Positions 1 through 8,637 of a stretch of DNA of 64,000 nucleotides are shown piece after piece (within the stretch, counting starts at the first letter, position 1; each line of letters starts with the position of its first letter). Source of the DNA: Ignavibacteria bacterium (GTDB lineage: Bacteria > Bacteroidota > Ignavibacteria > Ignavibacteriales > Ignavibacteriaceae). A program made the position numbers and the translations under genes. Location of the stretch: positions 1-64,000 of the forward strand of contig JAUXVN010000020.1 of the NCBI GenBank assembly GCA_030684555.1, in the 5' to 3' direction. The notes below the pieces were generated by a model. The model was not told where the DNA came from and searched no databases. It saw only the letters and a list, made by a program, of their open reading frames with translations.

Positions 1-236
1 GGGCAAACTCCCGGAAAATAGTAACCTGTCATAACAGGAAAGCGTTAAGCTTATTTTTTCTTTGTATGATTCTGTTAGTATTTTCATGTCCCAAATTTAA
101 CACTTTTTCCCTTTTTGGTTCTGGCTTGTCCAGGTTGGGAACTACAAAGTTAATTTTAGTTGATGGTATCTGTAGAATAAATTATTCTAAGATAGCTGTC
201 ATTAAAAGGTGATTGTAAACAATAATTCCTTAATTA
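1..236. other. non-coding stretch with nested inverted repeats
   Basis: No credible gene is visible. There is a short hairpin at 25-38 (CCTGT, loop CATA, ACAGG). There is also a nested structure in which TCCCAA (89-94) can pair with TTGGGA (135-140), enclosing CTGG (121-124) paired with CCAG (130-133). It lies downstream of the minus-strand gene ending at 237, so it may be 3' UTR or a structured element. No family was recognised. The pairing is seen in the sequence; any role is inference. Confidence 0.3.
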
Positions 237-1715
237 TTAATTATTAAATCCACCAGCTTTAAGTACGTAGTTTAACAGTTCCTTACCAAAATCTGACGCT
301 GTACATATTTCTTTTGAATCTACATCCAGATTGTTCAGATATTGCAATCTTAAAACATCACCGTCATATAATTCAGGAATAACCCCTGCGAAAAAAAATC
401 CAAATTGTTCTGCAATAGCGCAGAAATATGGTGTTTCTTTCATCGAAAGAGGTAAATCAACATAGATACAATCCATTTTACGTTTGAGCATTTCTTTAAG
501 TCTGAACTCAATTAGACCTTCAAAATCATCCCCATAATTTTGAACTTCTAAGAATGCTAAAGCCAGATCAGGCAATACTTTCACGTCTATTACAGCTTTC
601 CCTTCGCATCTAATATTTTCTTTATTTAGAATTGCATAATTCCTGTTAAGAGCCTGCTTTTCATAAATCTTTTTCATTATCGTTGCATGATGATACGGTA
701 AATAGACCTCACGATGCGGTTCTGCATTTATTCGATGATAGAATAAAACTGTGGTTTGTCTCTGTTTCTGTTTATCTTTTATCTGTTTGAAACTCATACT
801 TTCCGGCGCAAAGGCGAGAAGAAATCCTGTTTCGTGTGCACCAAGTGAGATATTTCCTTTTTGAGTATATGGATGAATTGAAACTGCCTCACTATAAAGT
901 CCATACATTCCTCTATTTTTTGCGTGTTCTGATAAAAATATTTTCATCTCTTTAAATAAACTTCTACCTCTATAGCGTGGATCAACAACCGCCTGTCCGG
1001 ATTCACCGACTTTTGCATCCTTCGCATCTTTTACCATAGCAAGATGTCCAATAATTTCATTGCTGCTGTTTAAAACTATACATGCTTCAATTATACCGCT
1101 GTCGAGCAGTTCTTTTCTTCTTTCCGGGAAATATATTGTATCGTTTGGATAGGAATAACCGTATGAACGATATACACATCGTGCAAGGTTGATAGATTGA
1201 TCCGGAGTCATCATCAAAAATTTTAGTGGTTCATCTGAAGGAGCTTGAGGAAGATTTTTTGAGACTTCTCTTTCCTCAGTTGAAATATATTCTTCGACAT
1301 CCTTATATCGAAACGATTTTATTAACTCTAATCTTTTCCCTTTTCTTCCGAGATTAATAAATCTAACTTCATCGGCAAATGACTTAATGAGGAGCATACC
1401 AATTCCGGTATTAGTCGTCTCTCCAACTTTGGCAAAATCGAATGGAAGTCCCATGTCTTCGATACCAATAATAAGTTGACCGGGTTTTCTCTCAACTACA
1501 ACATCAAAGACTCCGGTTTCCCCTTCTTCAAATGCGTGTTCGATTACATTCAACGATGCTTCTTCGACTACGAGTTCTAATTGTAATACTTCTTTTTCTT
1601 CAAATCCAAAATGAACAGCTATTGAACGTATAGCTGAGGTAATTGTTGGAATGAATTCCTTTTTTGCCGCTATCGTTATTCGAACAATCGGATAACTATT
1701 TTCATCTCTATTCAT
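237..1715 (-). CDS. RsbW-like anti-sigma kinase domain fused to a GNAT domain
   Basis: The N-terminal third (about residues 10-135) is a GHKL ATP-binding domain of the RsbW/SpoIIAB type: an N-box around 51-61 (EEASLNVIEHA), a G1-type DMG at 87-89 and a glycine loop GIGMLLIK at 104-111. Residues about 165-300 resemble a GNAT acetyltransferase, with the acetyl-CoA loop RYRGRSLF near 248-255. The last 190 residues are not recognised. The partner gene for a STAS-domain antagonist lies 39 bases upstream on the same strand, so a partner-switching module is likely. RsbW proteins bind a sigma factor and phosphorylate the antagonist. No sigma factor gene is nearby, so the target is unknown. At 492 residues it is about three times a plain RsbW. 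Confidence 0.82.
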   Translation of the reverse strand: MNRDENSYPIVRITIAAKKEFIPTITSAIRSIAVHFGFEEKEVLQLELVVEEASLNVIEHAFEEGETGVFDVVVERKPGQLIIGIEDMGLPFDFAKVGETTNTGIGMLLIKSFADEVRFINLGRKGKRLELIKSFRYKDVEEYISTEEREVSKNLPQAPSDEPLKFLMMTPDQSINLARCVYRSYGYSYPNDTIYFPERRKELLDSGIIEACIVLNSSNEIIGHLAMVKDAKDAKVGESGQAVVDPRYRGRSLFKEMKIFLSEHAKNRGMYGLYSEAVSIHPYTQKGNISLGAHETGFLLAFAPESMSFKQIKDKQKQRQTTVLFYHRINAEPHREVYLPYHHATIMKKIYEKQALNRNYAILNKENIRCEGKAVIDVKVLPDLALAFLEVQNYGDDFEGLIEFRLKEMLKRKMDCIYVDLPLSMKETPYFCAIAEQFGFFFAGVIPELYDGDVLRLQYLNNLDVDSKEICTASDFGKELLNYVLKAGGFNN

Positions 1716-1754
1716 TTTTTACCCAATTATTTATTTAATCTATTCAATTTGAAT

Positions 1755-2090
1755 TCAATTTAAAAAAGTCACTGCTTCATCATGCGAACCAAAAATTTTG
1801 AAAATTGCAGTAAATCCGGAAATTTCAAAGACCTCTCTAATGTGGTCTTGCAAAGCTGAAAGCACAACTTTACCACCGTTTGGAGTAACTTTTTTAGAGG
1901 CTAATAAGAGTACCCTCAATCCTGCACTGCTGATATAATTAAGCTGTTCGCAATCAATTAAAAAATTGATTTCACCATTTTCAATTAAGGCTAGAATTTG
2001 TTTTTCAAATGGGATAGATGTGATAGTATCAAGTCTACCCTTTAGAATTATGTTATTATAGGAGTTATGTTTTTCAATTGTGACATCCAT
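1755..2090 (-). CDS. STAS-domain anti-sigma factor antagonist (RsbV/SpoIIAA-like)
   Basis: A 111-residue single STAS domain, the usual length for the family. The motif YISSAGLRVLL at 52-62 carries the serine pair (S54/S55), the first of which is the phosphorylation site in SpoIIAA-type proteins. In the known mechanism the unphosphorylated antagonist captures the anti-sigma kinase and frees the sigma factor. The next gene downstream encodes an RsbW-like kinase, which fits a two-gene switch. Codons run cleanly from ATG at 2090. The ~180-base gap upstream also contains the terminator of the preceding operon, so this pair probably has its own promoter, which I could not identify. Confidence 0.88.
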   Translation of the reverse strand: MDVTIEKHNSYNNIILKGRLDTITSIPFEKQILALIENGEINFLIDCEQLNYISSAGLRVLLLASKKVTPNGGKVVLSALQDHIREVFEISGFTAIFKIFGSHDEAVTFLN

Positions 2091-2184
2091 TTTAACCTCT
2101 TAAAAAAATAATATTTGTGACCGTTTAAAATATAACGCCATGTAGAATAAGAAACATCTTAAAATTATCAGAAAAGTTTAATAA

Positions 2185-2231
2185 GGAGAGAAAGGAAACA
2201 GGCTGTAACGATTAAATCGTTTGACAGCCTG
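2185..2231 (-). terminator. intrinsic terminator of the hrcA-to-exoprotein run
   Basis: CAGGCTGT (2199-2206) pairs with ACAGCCTG (2224-2231), and AACGAT (2207-2212) with ATCGTT (2216-2221). This gives a 14-bp stem with a 2-nt bulge and a TAA loop. Read on the minus strand, the stem is followed by a pyrimidine-rich TTTCCTTTCTCTCC tract. It sits 38 bases after the stop codon at 2270. Confidence 0.8.
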
Positions 2232-2269
2232 ATTAAAAAGAATCTAAGAGAATATTTATGGTATAAGAT

Positions 2270-3886
2270 TTATTTAAGTAAAATAAGTTTCTTAGTCGAA
2301 ACAAAATCCCCGGAGGAAAGTTTATAAAGATATATTCCCGCAGCAAGTGAATTAGCATTAAATTCAATTTCGTACTCTCCGGCTTCTTTTTTTTCATTTA
2401 GAATTTCGGCGATTTCATTTCCCAAAACATCATAAATCTTTATAACCGTATTTCCTTGGTAAGAGGCATCATTTCCAATTGAAAATTTTATTTTTGTTGT
2501 AGGGTTAAACGGATTAGGATAATTTTGTTCAAGTGAAAATGAGATAAACTTATTGAAATCAACTTCAATCATATTTGAATTTGTTCTTGTTCCATCGAAA
2601 TCAATCTGGACTAACCGGTAAAAAGATTTCCCTTCATTTGGAGTTTTATCTATAAAAGAATATTTTCTATTAGTAGCTGTGGTTCCAAAACCATTGATGA
2701 AATCTAAATAACTCCAGTATTCTCCATCAATAGATTTTTGAACTTCAAACCCTTTATTATTCAATTCGGATCGTGTTTCCCATGTTAATTGAATAAATGG
2801 ATAATTTATCTTATGAGTAAAAGAAACTAACTCTACAGGTACAGTATTATCAAGTGTAAAATCCAAAATGTATAAACCGGTTGATATATCAGAAGCTATC
2901 ACTGTTCCCGATGGGAAATAGGGATAAACTCCCCAGCAGCCTTCATAAGTTCCTGAGGTTGATGGGTAAGTATCATACTGACCAACCATTGTTGGATTCA
3001 GTGGATTTGAAATATCAAGGACGACATAACCTTCTTTATAATAGGCAATATGTGCATAGTTCCCTTTTACAAATACATTATGAACCGGTGTATTTGCAGG
3101 CGCCTGCCATTGTGATACTACAAGGTTCCAACTACTTCTATCTGCAAGATCCCAAACTGTGATATCTCTAATATTGAATTCTTCACAAGCAATAAAATAT
3201 CTTTTATCTTCTGTAAGCCAACCGCTATGGGCATAAATTCCCGGCAGCGCAGCGCTCGAATTAATTTTAACCGGAAGTGATTTATTTCTTACATCAATCA
3301 TATCATATGTATCTTCTGCTGATGCATAAGCAGTATCATTCCAAACATAAACATCATGGATGTAACCGCTTGCTGTATAATAAGCGGTTCTAACAGGATT
3401 CACTGGATTACTTAAATCGAGAATATGCATACCACCACCGTTATCAGTGCCAATAACATAAGCAAAACCATTTTCAATATATATGTTATGAGCACGATTG
3501 AACCATGTTGTAACAGTATTTGCCAGTGATGCAGTAGTCGGGAGTTGTGACAAATCTATTATTTGCAAACCCTTTCCTGTACCTGTTCCTTCTGTAGTGA
3601 CATAAGCATAGTGACTATGAGTTTTTATATCACGCCATATTGAAGATGGTCCGGGAATGAAAGCAACCTGTACCGGTTGAGCGGGATTTGTAATATTGAC
3701 AATAGAGAGTCCATTTTTTACACCAAGCAGTGCATACTCTCTTCCTTGAGAATCCGTATATCCCCAACAATCGTTGTAACCGACCGAGGGGTATGGATTA
3801 AAGTTTGAATGTAGAGTAAAATTTAATGGTTGTTGTGCAAAAGAAATAATAGTAAACACCCAAAGCATAAAAAAAAGCTTTTTCAT
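2270..3886 (-). CDS. choice-of-anchor B / LVIVD-repeat exoprotein with T9SS sorting domain
   Basis: A signal peptide (MKKLFFMLWVFTIISFAQQ) precedes a repeat domain at about 30-355. Its repeating pattern (GLSIVNITNP, GLQIIDLS, MHILDLSNPVNPV, YVVLDISNPLNP) is that of LVIVD beta-propeller repeats in choice-of-anchor B proteins. Residues about 360-455 are a linker of the kind found in FCB exoproteins. The C-terminal ~90 residues carry the T9SS type A sorting signature NYPNPFNPTTKIKF and end in KKLILLK. T9SS cargo is exported by Sec, then secreted across the outer membrane with the C-terminal domain removed. The substrate or ligand is unknown. It lies 22 bases after the FG-GAP gene and is the last gene before a terminator, so it is probably co-transcribed. 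Confidence 0.85.
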   Translation of the reverse strand: MKKLFFMLWVFTIISFAQQPLNFTLHSNFNPYPSVGYNDCWGYTDSQGREYALLGVKNGLSIVNITNPAQPVQVAFIPGPSSIWRDIKTHSHYAYVTTEGTGTGKGLQIIDLSQLPTTASLANTVTTWFNRAHNIYIENGFAYVIGTDNGGGMHILDLSNPVNPVRTAYYTASGYIHDVYVWNDTAYASAEDTYDMIDVRNKSLPVKINSSAALPGIYAHSGWLTEDKRYFIACEEFNIRDITVWDLADRSSWNLVVSQWQAPANTPVHNVFVKGNYAHIAYYKEGYVVLDISNPLNPTMVGQYDTYPSTSGTYEGCWGVYPYFPSGTVIASDISTGLYILDFTLDNTVPVELVSFTHKINYPFIQLTWETRSELNNKGFEVQKSIDGEYWSYLDFINGFGTTATNRKYSFIDKTPNEGKSFYRLVQIDFDGTRTNSNMIEVDFNKFISFSLEQNYPNPFNPTTKIKFSIGNDASYQGNTVIKIYDVLGNEIAEILNEKKEAGEYEIEFNANSLAAGIYLYKLSSGDFVSTKKLILLK

Positions 3887-3908
3887 AAAAATTCCTTATA
3901 GTAAAACA

Positions 3909-6011
3909 CTATTTTAATAAAATGACTTTTATCGTTTTAAATAGCTGCCCTGCTTTAACAACGATAAAATAAATTCCGCTTGAACTTATATTATTTGGGT
4001 TATTTGAATCCCAGGTGAAAGAATGTTGACCATGAGACAAATTTCCATCAAATAGTTTTTCAACTTCTTCTCCCATTAAGCTATAAATATAAATGTTAAA
4101 ATATTGCTCAACAGTTACAAATACTAGAAAAGAAGTTGAGGAGTTAAACGGATTTGGATAACAGTTTGAAATATAAAAATCATCCGGTAAAAAACCATCA
4201 TTATTTTTTATTGAGTTAATAATATTATTCCTGAAGAAGTAAAGTCCACCTTTAATATTTCCTAGAAAAAAATCTAAATCTGTGTCCCCGTCTATATCAA
4301 TAAAACTCGGGGCGGCATCTCCACCAAAAGAAAAATGATTTAGAAAAACTTCATGCTCAATCCAAATTGGTGAGTTCAAACTTCCGGTATTTTTATATTG
4401 TTTAATTAATCCAGTTCTATTCCCTATCCATAATTCGGGAATTGAATCTCCATCTATATCAACTAAAAAAGGAGCTGACATATCCCCAACATCTATATCA
4501 CCAAAATAATTTAGATTTTTAGCAAATAGATAATTAGTGTTGGTCCCAATGTTTTCATACAAGATAAGTCTTCCATTAAAACCACCGACTATTAAATCTA
4601 AATCGCCATCATTGTTAACATCAAATAAAAAAGGTCGTGCAAAAGAACCCGCTGTAATTAGATTATTTTGGTTATCACGAAGTTTAGTATCAAAAACAAA
4701 TTCCGGAGTAGTTTTATTACCGATATTTCTATATAGCGAGACATTACCAAATAAATTTCCGATAACCAGATCATAATCCTCATCACCATCAATATCACCA
4801 AATGCAGGCGCAATTGATAATTCATCTTCGATACCTTCAAACTTATTTGTTCTTAAGATAAATGAAGGTTGAAGTTTCGTCCCAATATTTTCATAAAAAT
4901 AGATTGTCCCATTAGGATTATTTTCTGCACCGATAAATAAATCCTTATCCCCGTCATCATCAATATCTAAAAACACAGGAAGACTTCTTGAACCAACATC
5001 TAAACTATTTAAATAGTTATAACTCTTTCGCTGAAAATTTGGTAAAATTGGATTACCAACATTTTCATAAAAAATAAAAGATTCCTTCACTGTTGGATCA
5101 TACAAGACTGTTACAAACAAATCTGAATCTCCATCACCATCAATATCTACAAAGCGAGGCATATTAAACCCGCTTGTATAGAGGCTGTCGTTGTTATTTG
5201 GATAGATTGAGCTGTGTAATGAATGAGCTGGAGAATTTGCATTCCCGGTGTTTTCAAAATAATATAAACTCTTACTGAAAAAATCCCCCCAAAACATATC
5301 GTAGTCACCATCATTATCAATATCAACAAATTCAATAGAGCTGGCACCATGCTTCGAATTATTTCCACCTGAAATGATTAAAATATTTTGCCATTCATTT
5401 GTAACATATTTAAAATTGAAACTTCCAGTTGTACCAATATTTTCATAAAATGTTAAAGTACCCGCCGAATTTCCACTTACGAAATCAAAATCTCCATCAT
5501 TATCAATATCAACAAAAATGGGATTACTACTAAACTCACTTAATATCGGTTCATCATTAATATCTTTAAGTGTGTCTATACTTAATTGGAATGAAGGATG
5601 AAATGGAGTCCCGACATTGATATAGAGTGAAATGTAATTTCCATTTGAGGAGGTAAATAGATCAAAATCGTCATCGTTATCAATATCAACAAAATAGAAC
5701 CAATTACTAAAGTGAAGCCCTTCAATCTGTTCTAAAGAAAGTTTGAAATCTGGATTTACTGAAGTTCCAACATTCTCATACCAACCGTATGTTCCGTCAC
5801 TATCAAGATAAAACAGATCATAGTCTCCATCTCCATCTATATCAATAAATTGGTGTTCGTAATTATTAATTCCACCTGAAAAAGTGTTTTGATACAAGGT
5901 GGTTGAGTCGCGAAAAGGGATAGTGTTAATTTCTCTGATATAATTCTGTGAATAAGTAGGTATATGAACTAGAAGAAAAAAATAAACTGTGATTAATCGG
6001 TTAACTGCCAT
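3909..6011 (-). CDS. FG-GAP/VCBS-repeat exoprotein with T9SS sorting domain
   Basis: A 700-residue secreted protein: a signal peptide of about 21 residues (ending HIPTYSQ), then about ten FG-GAP/VCBS repeats. Each repeat has a calcium-binding loop such as DIDGDGDYDLF, DIDNDGDFDFV or DVNNDGDLDLI, followed by a YENIGT-type strand. The C-terminus (NCYPNPFNSSTSF ... IKVILLK) is a T9SS type A sorting domain. Such repeats fold into integrin-like beta-propellers on the cell surface; the ligand cannot be read from the sequence. The start codon lies only 2 bases after the rsmD stop, so it appears to be translated from the same message. The DNA repeats here are explained by the protein repeats. Confidence 0.87.
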   Translation of the reverse strand: MAVNRLITVYFFLLVHIPTYSQNYIREINTIPFRDSTTLYQNTFSGGINNYEHQFIDIDGDGDYDLFYLDSDGTYGWYENVGTSVNPDFKLSLEQIEGLHFSNWFYFVDIDNDDDFDLFTSSNGNYISLYINVGTPFHPSFQLSIDTLKDINDEPILSEFSSNPIFVDIDNDGDFDFVSGNSAGTLTFYENIGTTGSFNFKYVTNEWQNILIISGGNNSKHGASSIEFVDIDNDGDYDMFWGDFFSKSLYYFENTGNANSPAHSLHSSIYPNNNDSLYTSGFNMPRFVDIDGDGDSDLFVTVLYDPTVKESFIFYENVGNPILPNFQRKSYNYLNSLDVGSRSLPVFLDIDDDGDKDLFIGAENNPNGTIYFYENIGTKLQPSFILRTNKFEGIEDELSIAPAFGDIDGDEDYDLVIGNLFGNVSLYRNIGNKTTPEFVFDTKLRDNQNNLITAGSFARPFLFDVNNDGDLDLIVGGFNGRLILYENIGTNTNYLFAKNLNYFGDIDVGDMSAPFLVDIDGDSIPELWIGNRTGLIKQYKNTGSLNSPIWIEHEVFLNHFSFGGDAAPSFIDIDGDTDLDFFLGNIKGGLYFFRNNIINSIKNNDGFLPDDFYISNCYPNPFNSSTSFLVFVTVEQYFNIYIYSLMGEEVEKLFDGNLSHGQHSFTWDSNNPNNISSSGIYFIVVKAGQLFKTIKVILLK

Positions 6012-6013
6012 AA

Positions 6014-6565
6014 TTAATCAAGCGTAAACTTATATAGAAGTGTATCCCCAATTTTCTTAAATGGTTCGAAATGAAAATTCTCTATATCTTTTTCCTTTGT
6101 TTGGATTGAGCGTTCGATAAGCATCATTCCTTCCGGGTTTAAAATTTTTACTTCCTTCACAATACTCATAACTTCATAAATATCATATTCAAAAAAAGGC
6201 GGGTCTGCAAGTATAAGATCATATTTGCTCTGACAATTTTTAAGATACCGTGTTGCTTCTGTTCTTAAAATTGTACATTTCTCACTGACATTTAGGTCTG
6301 TTATGTTCTTTTGTAAGTTCTTCACAACGGTTGAATTTTTCTCTATAAAAGAGATATGAGAAGCTCCGCGGCTTAAAGCTTCAAATCCTAATGACCCCGA
6401 GCCTGCATATATATCGAGAACTTTTGCGCCTTCCATTACAAATTCATTATTCAATATGTTGAAAAGAGTTTCTTTAACCCGATCTGTGGTTGGGCGTGTA
6501 GCTTTAAAATCCGGTGCGGATATGAACCTTCCTTTAAATAATCCTGAAATAATTCTTAATCTCAT
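6014..6565 (-). CDS. rsmD: 16S rRNA (guanine-966 N2)-methyltransferase RsmD
   Basis: A 183-residue SAM-dependent methyltransferase of RsmD size. The SAM-binding motif I is LDIYAGSGSLGFEALSRGA, and the catalytic motif IV is ADPPF, typical of N2-guanine methyltransferases. The N-terminal MRLRIISGLFKGR and TRPTTDRVKETLFNIL segments match the family closely. The enzyme methylates G966 of 16S rRNA during 30S assembly. It sits between a PilM-like gene (5 bases upstream) and the FG-GAP exoprotein (2 bases downstream), inside the long hrcA-led run. Nothing is missing from the family core. Confidence 0.93.
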   Translation of the reverse strand: MRLRIISGLFKGRFISAPDFKATRPTTDRVKETLFNILNNEFVMEGAKVLDIYAGSGSLGFEALSRGASHISFIEKNSTVVKNLQKNITDLNVSEKCTILRTEATRYLKNCQSKYDLILADPPFFEYDIYEVMSIVKEVKILNPEGMMLIERSIQTKEKDIENFHFEPFKKIGDTLLYKFTLD

Positions 6566-6570
6566 AATAA

Positions 6571-7497
6571 CTAAGCTAAGCGAAATGAAATGCCTGCGGC
6601 GGAGGAGAATGTAAAAAATTTATCTGAATAATATTTGGAATCAAATAAATTTGAGTCAACCGAAATCTTGCCAAAAGACTGGACTGCGTATGTTCTAATT
6701 CCAAAATTTTCTTCAAAAGATTGAATGAAGTTTAGAGAAATTTCATCTCCTGATAAAAACACCGATTCAATCATTTTTTTGTCGAAAGGTTTTAGTGAAT
6801 CATCTGAAAAAATATTATTGAGGGTTTCAACCAATTGACTTATTGACTCCAGAAATATTACCTTATAAAATACCGGCAAACCGGCTTCCATAAGTTCTAT
6901 TGAAATAGTTTTATCTGATATATATAAACTTAAAACTATTCCGTTCAAAATAAAAATTTGATTCAATAAGATTGCTTTATCAGATGCAAAATGAACATTA
7001 TCCACAAATCGTAAATGCAACTTGTTTGATTTGCAAAAAGAATGTAAAACTTGTAAAATCTTCCTTGGCACTGCTGAAACAATAGATGAATTATATTTTA
7101 CAAATCTATTTTTTTCAATTTCGAAATACTGGAAAATGTAATCATCAATTTTAAGATGTGGATATATTACCGAAAATTCCCACTTAAACTCTTCGATAAT
7201 ATCCTGATGCAATAAACTGGCTTCTAAAGGAAGTTGCAATGAAAGAAAAACATCAAGTGGGAGAGAAAAAGAAACCGCACTTGAATTGAGCGGTTTCTTT
7301 ATTATTAATTCATCGTACGCTGCTTGCAGTATGGAGACTATTTTAGTTTCTTTATCTTCTTTGAGATTTAAAAACTCATTAAGGTAAACTTCATCAATAT
7401 TATCAACTATGAACTCATCACTCTTTAAACTGATCTCAACAAACTGAAGTTTGTTACTCGTAAGATTAAATCCTGCATGATGTTCAAGTCCTGTCAT
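6571..7497 (-). CDS. PilM-like (ASKHA-fold) protein, divergent
   Basis: A 308-residue protein without signal peptide or membrane segment. The order of its segments resembles PilM of type IV pili. An early beta-rich block is followed by SFSLPLDVFLSLQLPLEA. Then comes an EFKWEFSVIYPHLKIDDYIF segment, like the PilM helix before its membrane-partner site. A VSAVPRKILQVLHSFCK segment follows, and the protein ends in SSAAGISFRLA, comparable to the terminal A-x-GLALR of PilM. Similarity is recognised by eye and is weak in the phosphate-binding motifs, so ATP binding is uncertain. Its neighbours encode a pilin-like membrane protein (10 bases upstream) and a ComEA-like protein. This supports a role in an envelope-spanning pilus or DNA-uptake apparatus. 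Confidence 0.5.
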   Translation of the reverse strand: MTGLEHHAGFNLTSNKLQFVEISLKSDEFIVDNIDEVYLNEFLNLKEDKETKIVSILQAAYDELIIKKPLNSSAVSFSLPLDVFLSLQLPLEASLLHQDIIEEFKWEFSVIYPHLKIDDYIFQYFEIEKNRFVKYNSSIVSAVPRKILQVLHSFCKSNKLHLRFVDNVHFASDKAILLNQIFILNGIVLSLYISDKTISIELMEAGLPVFYKVIFLESISQLVETLNNIFSDDSLKPFDKKMIESVFLSGDEISLNFIQSFEENFGIRTYAVQSFGKISVDSNLFDSKYYSDKFFTFSSAAGISFRLA

Positions 7498-7507
7498 CCT
7501 AACTAAA

Positions 7508-8062
7508 TTATTCCCATGAAGCGGTATTTTTTAAAGCATCATTCGTAAGATCCCCAATAGAACCATAACCATCAGGATCTTCGATTCTAAATTTCGTTCC
7601 AATTCTGACGGTTGTATCTATACGAACAAATCTGCCTCTGTTTGTAAAAACAGAATCAAGACTTGTTGTTGTATCGATTTCCAGAAGAAATTTTTGATGC
7701 GTCTTTGGAGCGAAATATAAACTTTCAGGTGAAAAAACTCCTGAAGTCAATACTAAAAATGGATCCATCGGGCGATTGCTTAAACTATCAAATGATTTTC
7801 TAATGCTGTCAACAAAAGGAGTATTGATGAAGGAAATTAAATCATCGAGATTGTTTGTAAATTTTTCATTCTTTTTGAAATATAATAATTGAGCTTCCCT
7901 CAAATTTTTCATTCTAAGTCTGGCTTCAGATTTATTATACTTTTCAACGGCTACAATTTCCCGCGGTTCAACAACTGCAACTTGAATTAAAATAACCACT
8001 AACACCGCAACTACTAAATATAGAGCAGTATGAATATACCACGGGTCCTGATGTTTAATCAT
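7508..8062 (-). CDS. single-pass membrane protein with pilin-like periplasmic region
   Basis: A 184-residue protein with one transmembrane segment (about residues 13-30, LYLVVAVLVVILIQVAVV). A helix with the pattern LRMKNLREAQLLYFKKNEKF follows, then NNLDDLISFI. That arrangement recalls the helix and start of the globular head in type II/IV (pseudo)pilins, but there is no prepilin peptidase site. The rest is beta-rich with no recognised motif. A strong ribosome site (GGAGG on the minus strand, 8067-8071) stands 4 bases before the ATG. The gene lies between the ComEA-like and PilM-like genes and probably works with them. It is otherwise a hypothetical protein. Confidence 0.6.
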   Translation of the reverse strand: MIKHQDPWYIHTALYLVVAVLVVILIQVAVVEPREIVAVEKYNKSEARLRMKNLREAQLLYFKKNEKFTNNLDDLISFINTPFVDSIRKSFDSLSNRPMDPFLVLTSGVFSPESLYFAPKTHQKFLLEIDTTTSLDSVFTNRGRFVRIDTTVRIGTKFRIEDPDGYGSIGDLTNDALKNTASWE

Positions 8063-8077
8063 TGTTCCTCCGAACGA

Positions 8078-8590
8078 TTATTTTTCGTTTTCAATAAAAA
8101 TTAAATCTTTAAACTTCTCATATTTTGCAGCACCAATTCCCTTCACCTGTAAAATCTCTTTTTTAGAAGAAAACTTTCCTCTGCTTGTCCGATATTCAAT
8201 AATTCTTTCAGCTGTTTTTTGACCAATCCCGGGGAGTTCCATAAATTGTTTTATTCCGGCACTATTAATATTAACTCTTCCTGTAATTTTTGTTTTCCCA
8301 ACGGATTTAGAATTAAAATCAGCATTGTTAAAATCTAAAACTTCCTGCTTATAGTCAATATTACTGTCTTTAATTTTGTTTAAAGTTTCATCAACAATTT
8401 TATCTTTGGAGGCAGCATTAAAGAGACTATCTGAATGCGAATAATCAAACTCGAATGAATCGTTTGAATCCTCCAAAAAAAATAAATTGTACGATAGTCC
8501 GGCTAAAAACATAAAAATGATGAATAGAAACACTTTCATTTCTACATCACTAAATCCATATGAATTAGCAATTTTCTTTAGCATAGACAT
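8078..8590 (-). CDS. ComEA-like helix-hairpin-helix membrane protein
   Basis: A 170-residue protein with an N-terminal membrane anchor (about 20-38, VFLFIIFMFLAGLSYNLFFL), an unstructured acidic linker, and a C-terminal tandem helix-hairpin-helix domain (about 105-165). Key motifs are NINSAGIKQFMELPGIGQKTAERIIEYR-type and EILQVKGIGAAKYEKFKDLI, here split across the two hairpins. ComEA uses this fold to bind incoming double-stranded DNA in the periplasm during transformation. Other HhH proteins share the fold, so the competence role is inferred. ATG at 8590 and an in-frame ATG at 8584 are both possible. It is followed by the pilin-like and PilM-like genes. Confidence 0.75.
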   Translation of the reverse strand: MSMLKKIANSYGFSDVEMKVFLFIIFMFLAGLSYNLFFLEDSNDSFEFDYSHSDSLFNAASKDKIVDETLNKIKDSNIDYKQEVLDFNNADFNSKSVGKTKITGRVNINSAGIKQFMELPGIGQKTAERIIEYRTSRGKFSSKKEILQVKGIGAAKYEKFKDLIFIENEK

Positions 8591-8637
8591 TGAGAATTAA
8601 TTTTATTTCAGAATATAATGATAAGATGCTAACAATT

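Noticed and set aside
1-50. GGGCAAAC and nearby bases recall the start of a GEMM-I (c-di-GMP) riboswitch
   Set aside because: The remaining conserved blocks (GNRA-type loop, GGGACGCAAAGCC) do not follow, and the window edge cuts the 5' side; no downstream plus-strand gene is close.
4250-5880. Recurrent near-identical DNA segments (ATCATTATCAATATC-like) as a possible tandem repeat or CRISPR-like array
   Set aside because: They encode the calcium loops of FG-GAP repeats, are irregularly spaced and diverged, and stay in frame.
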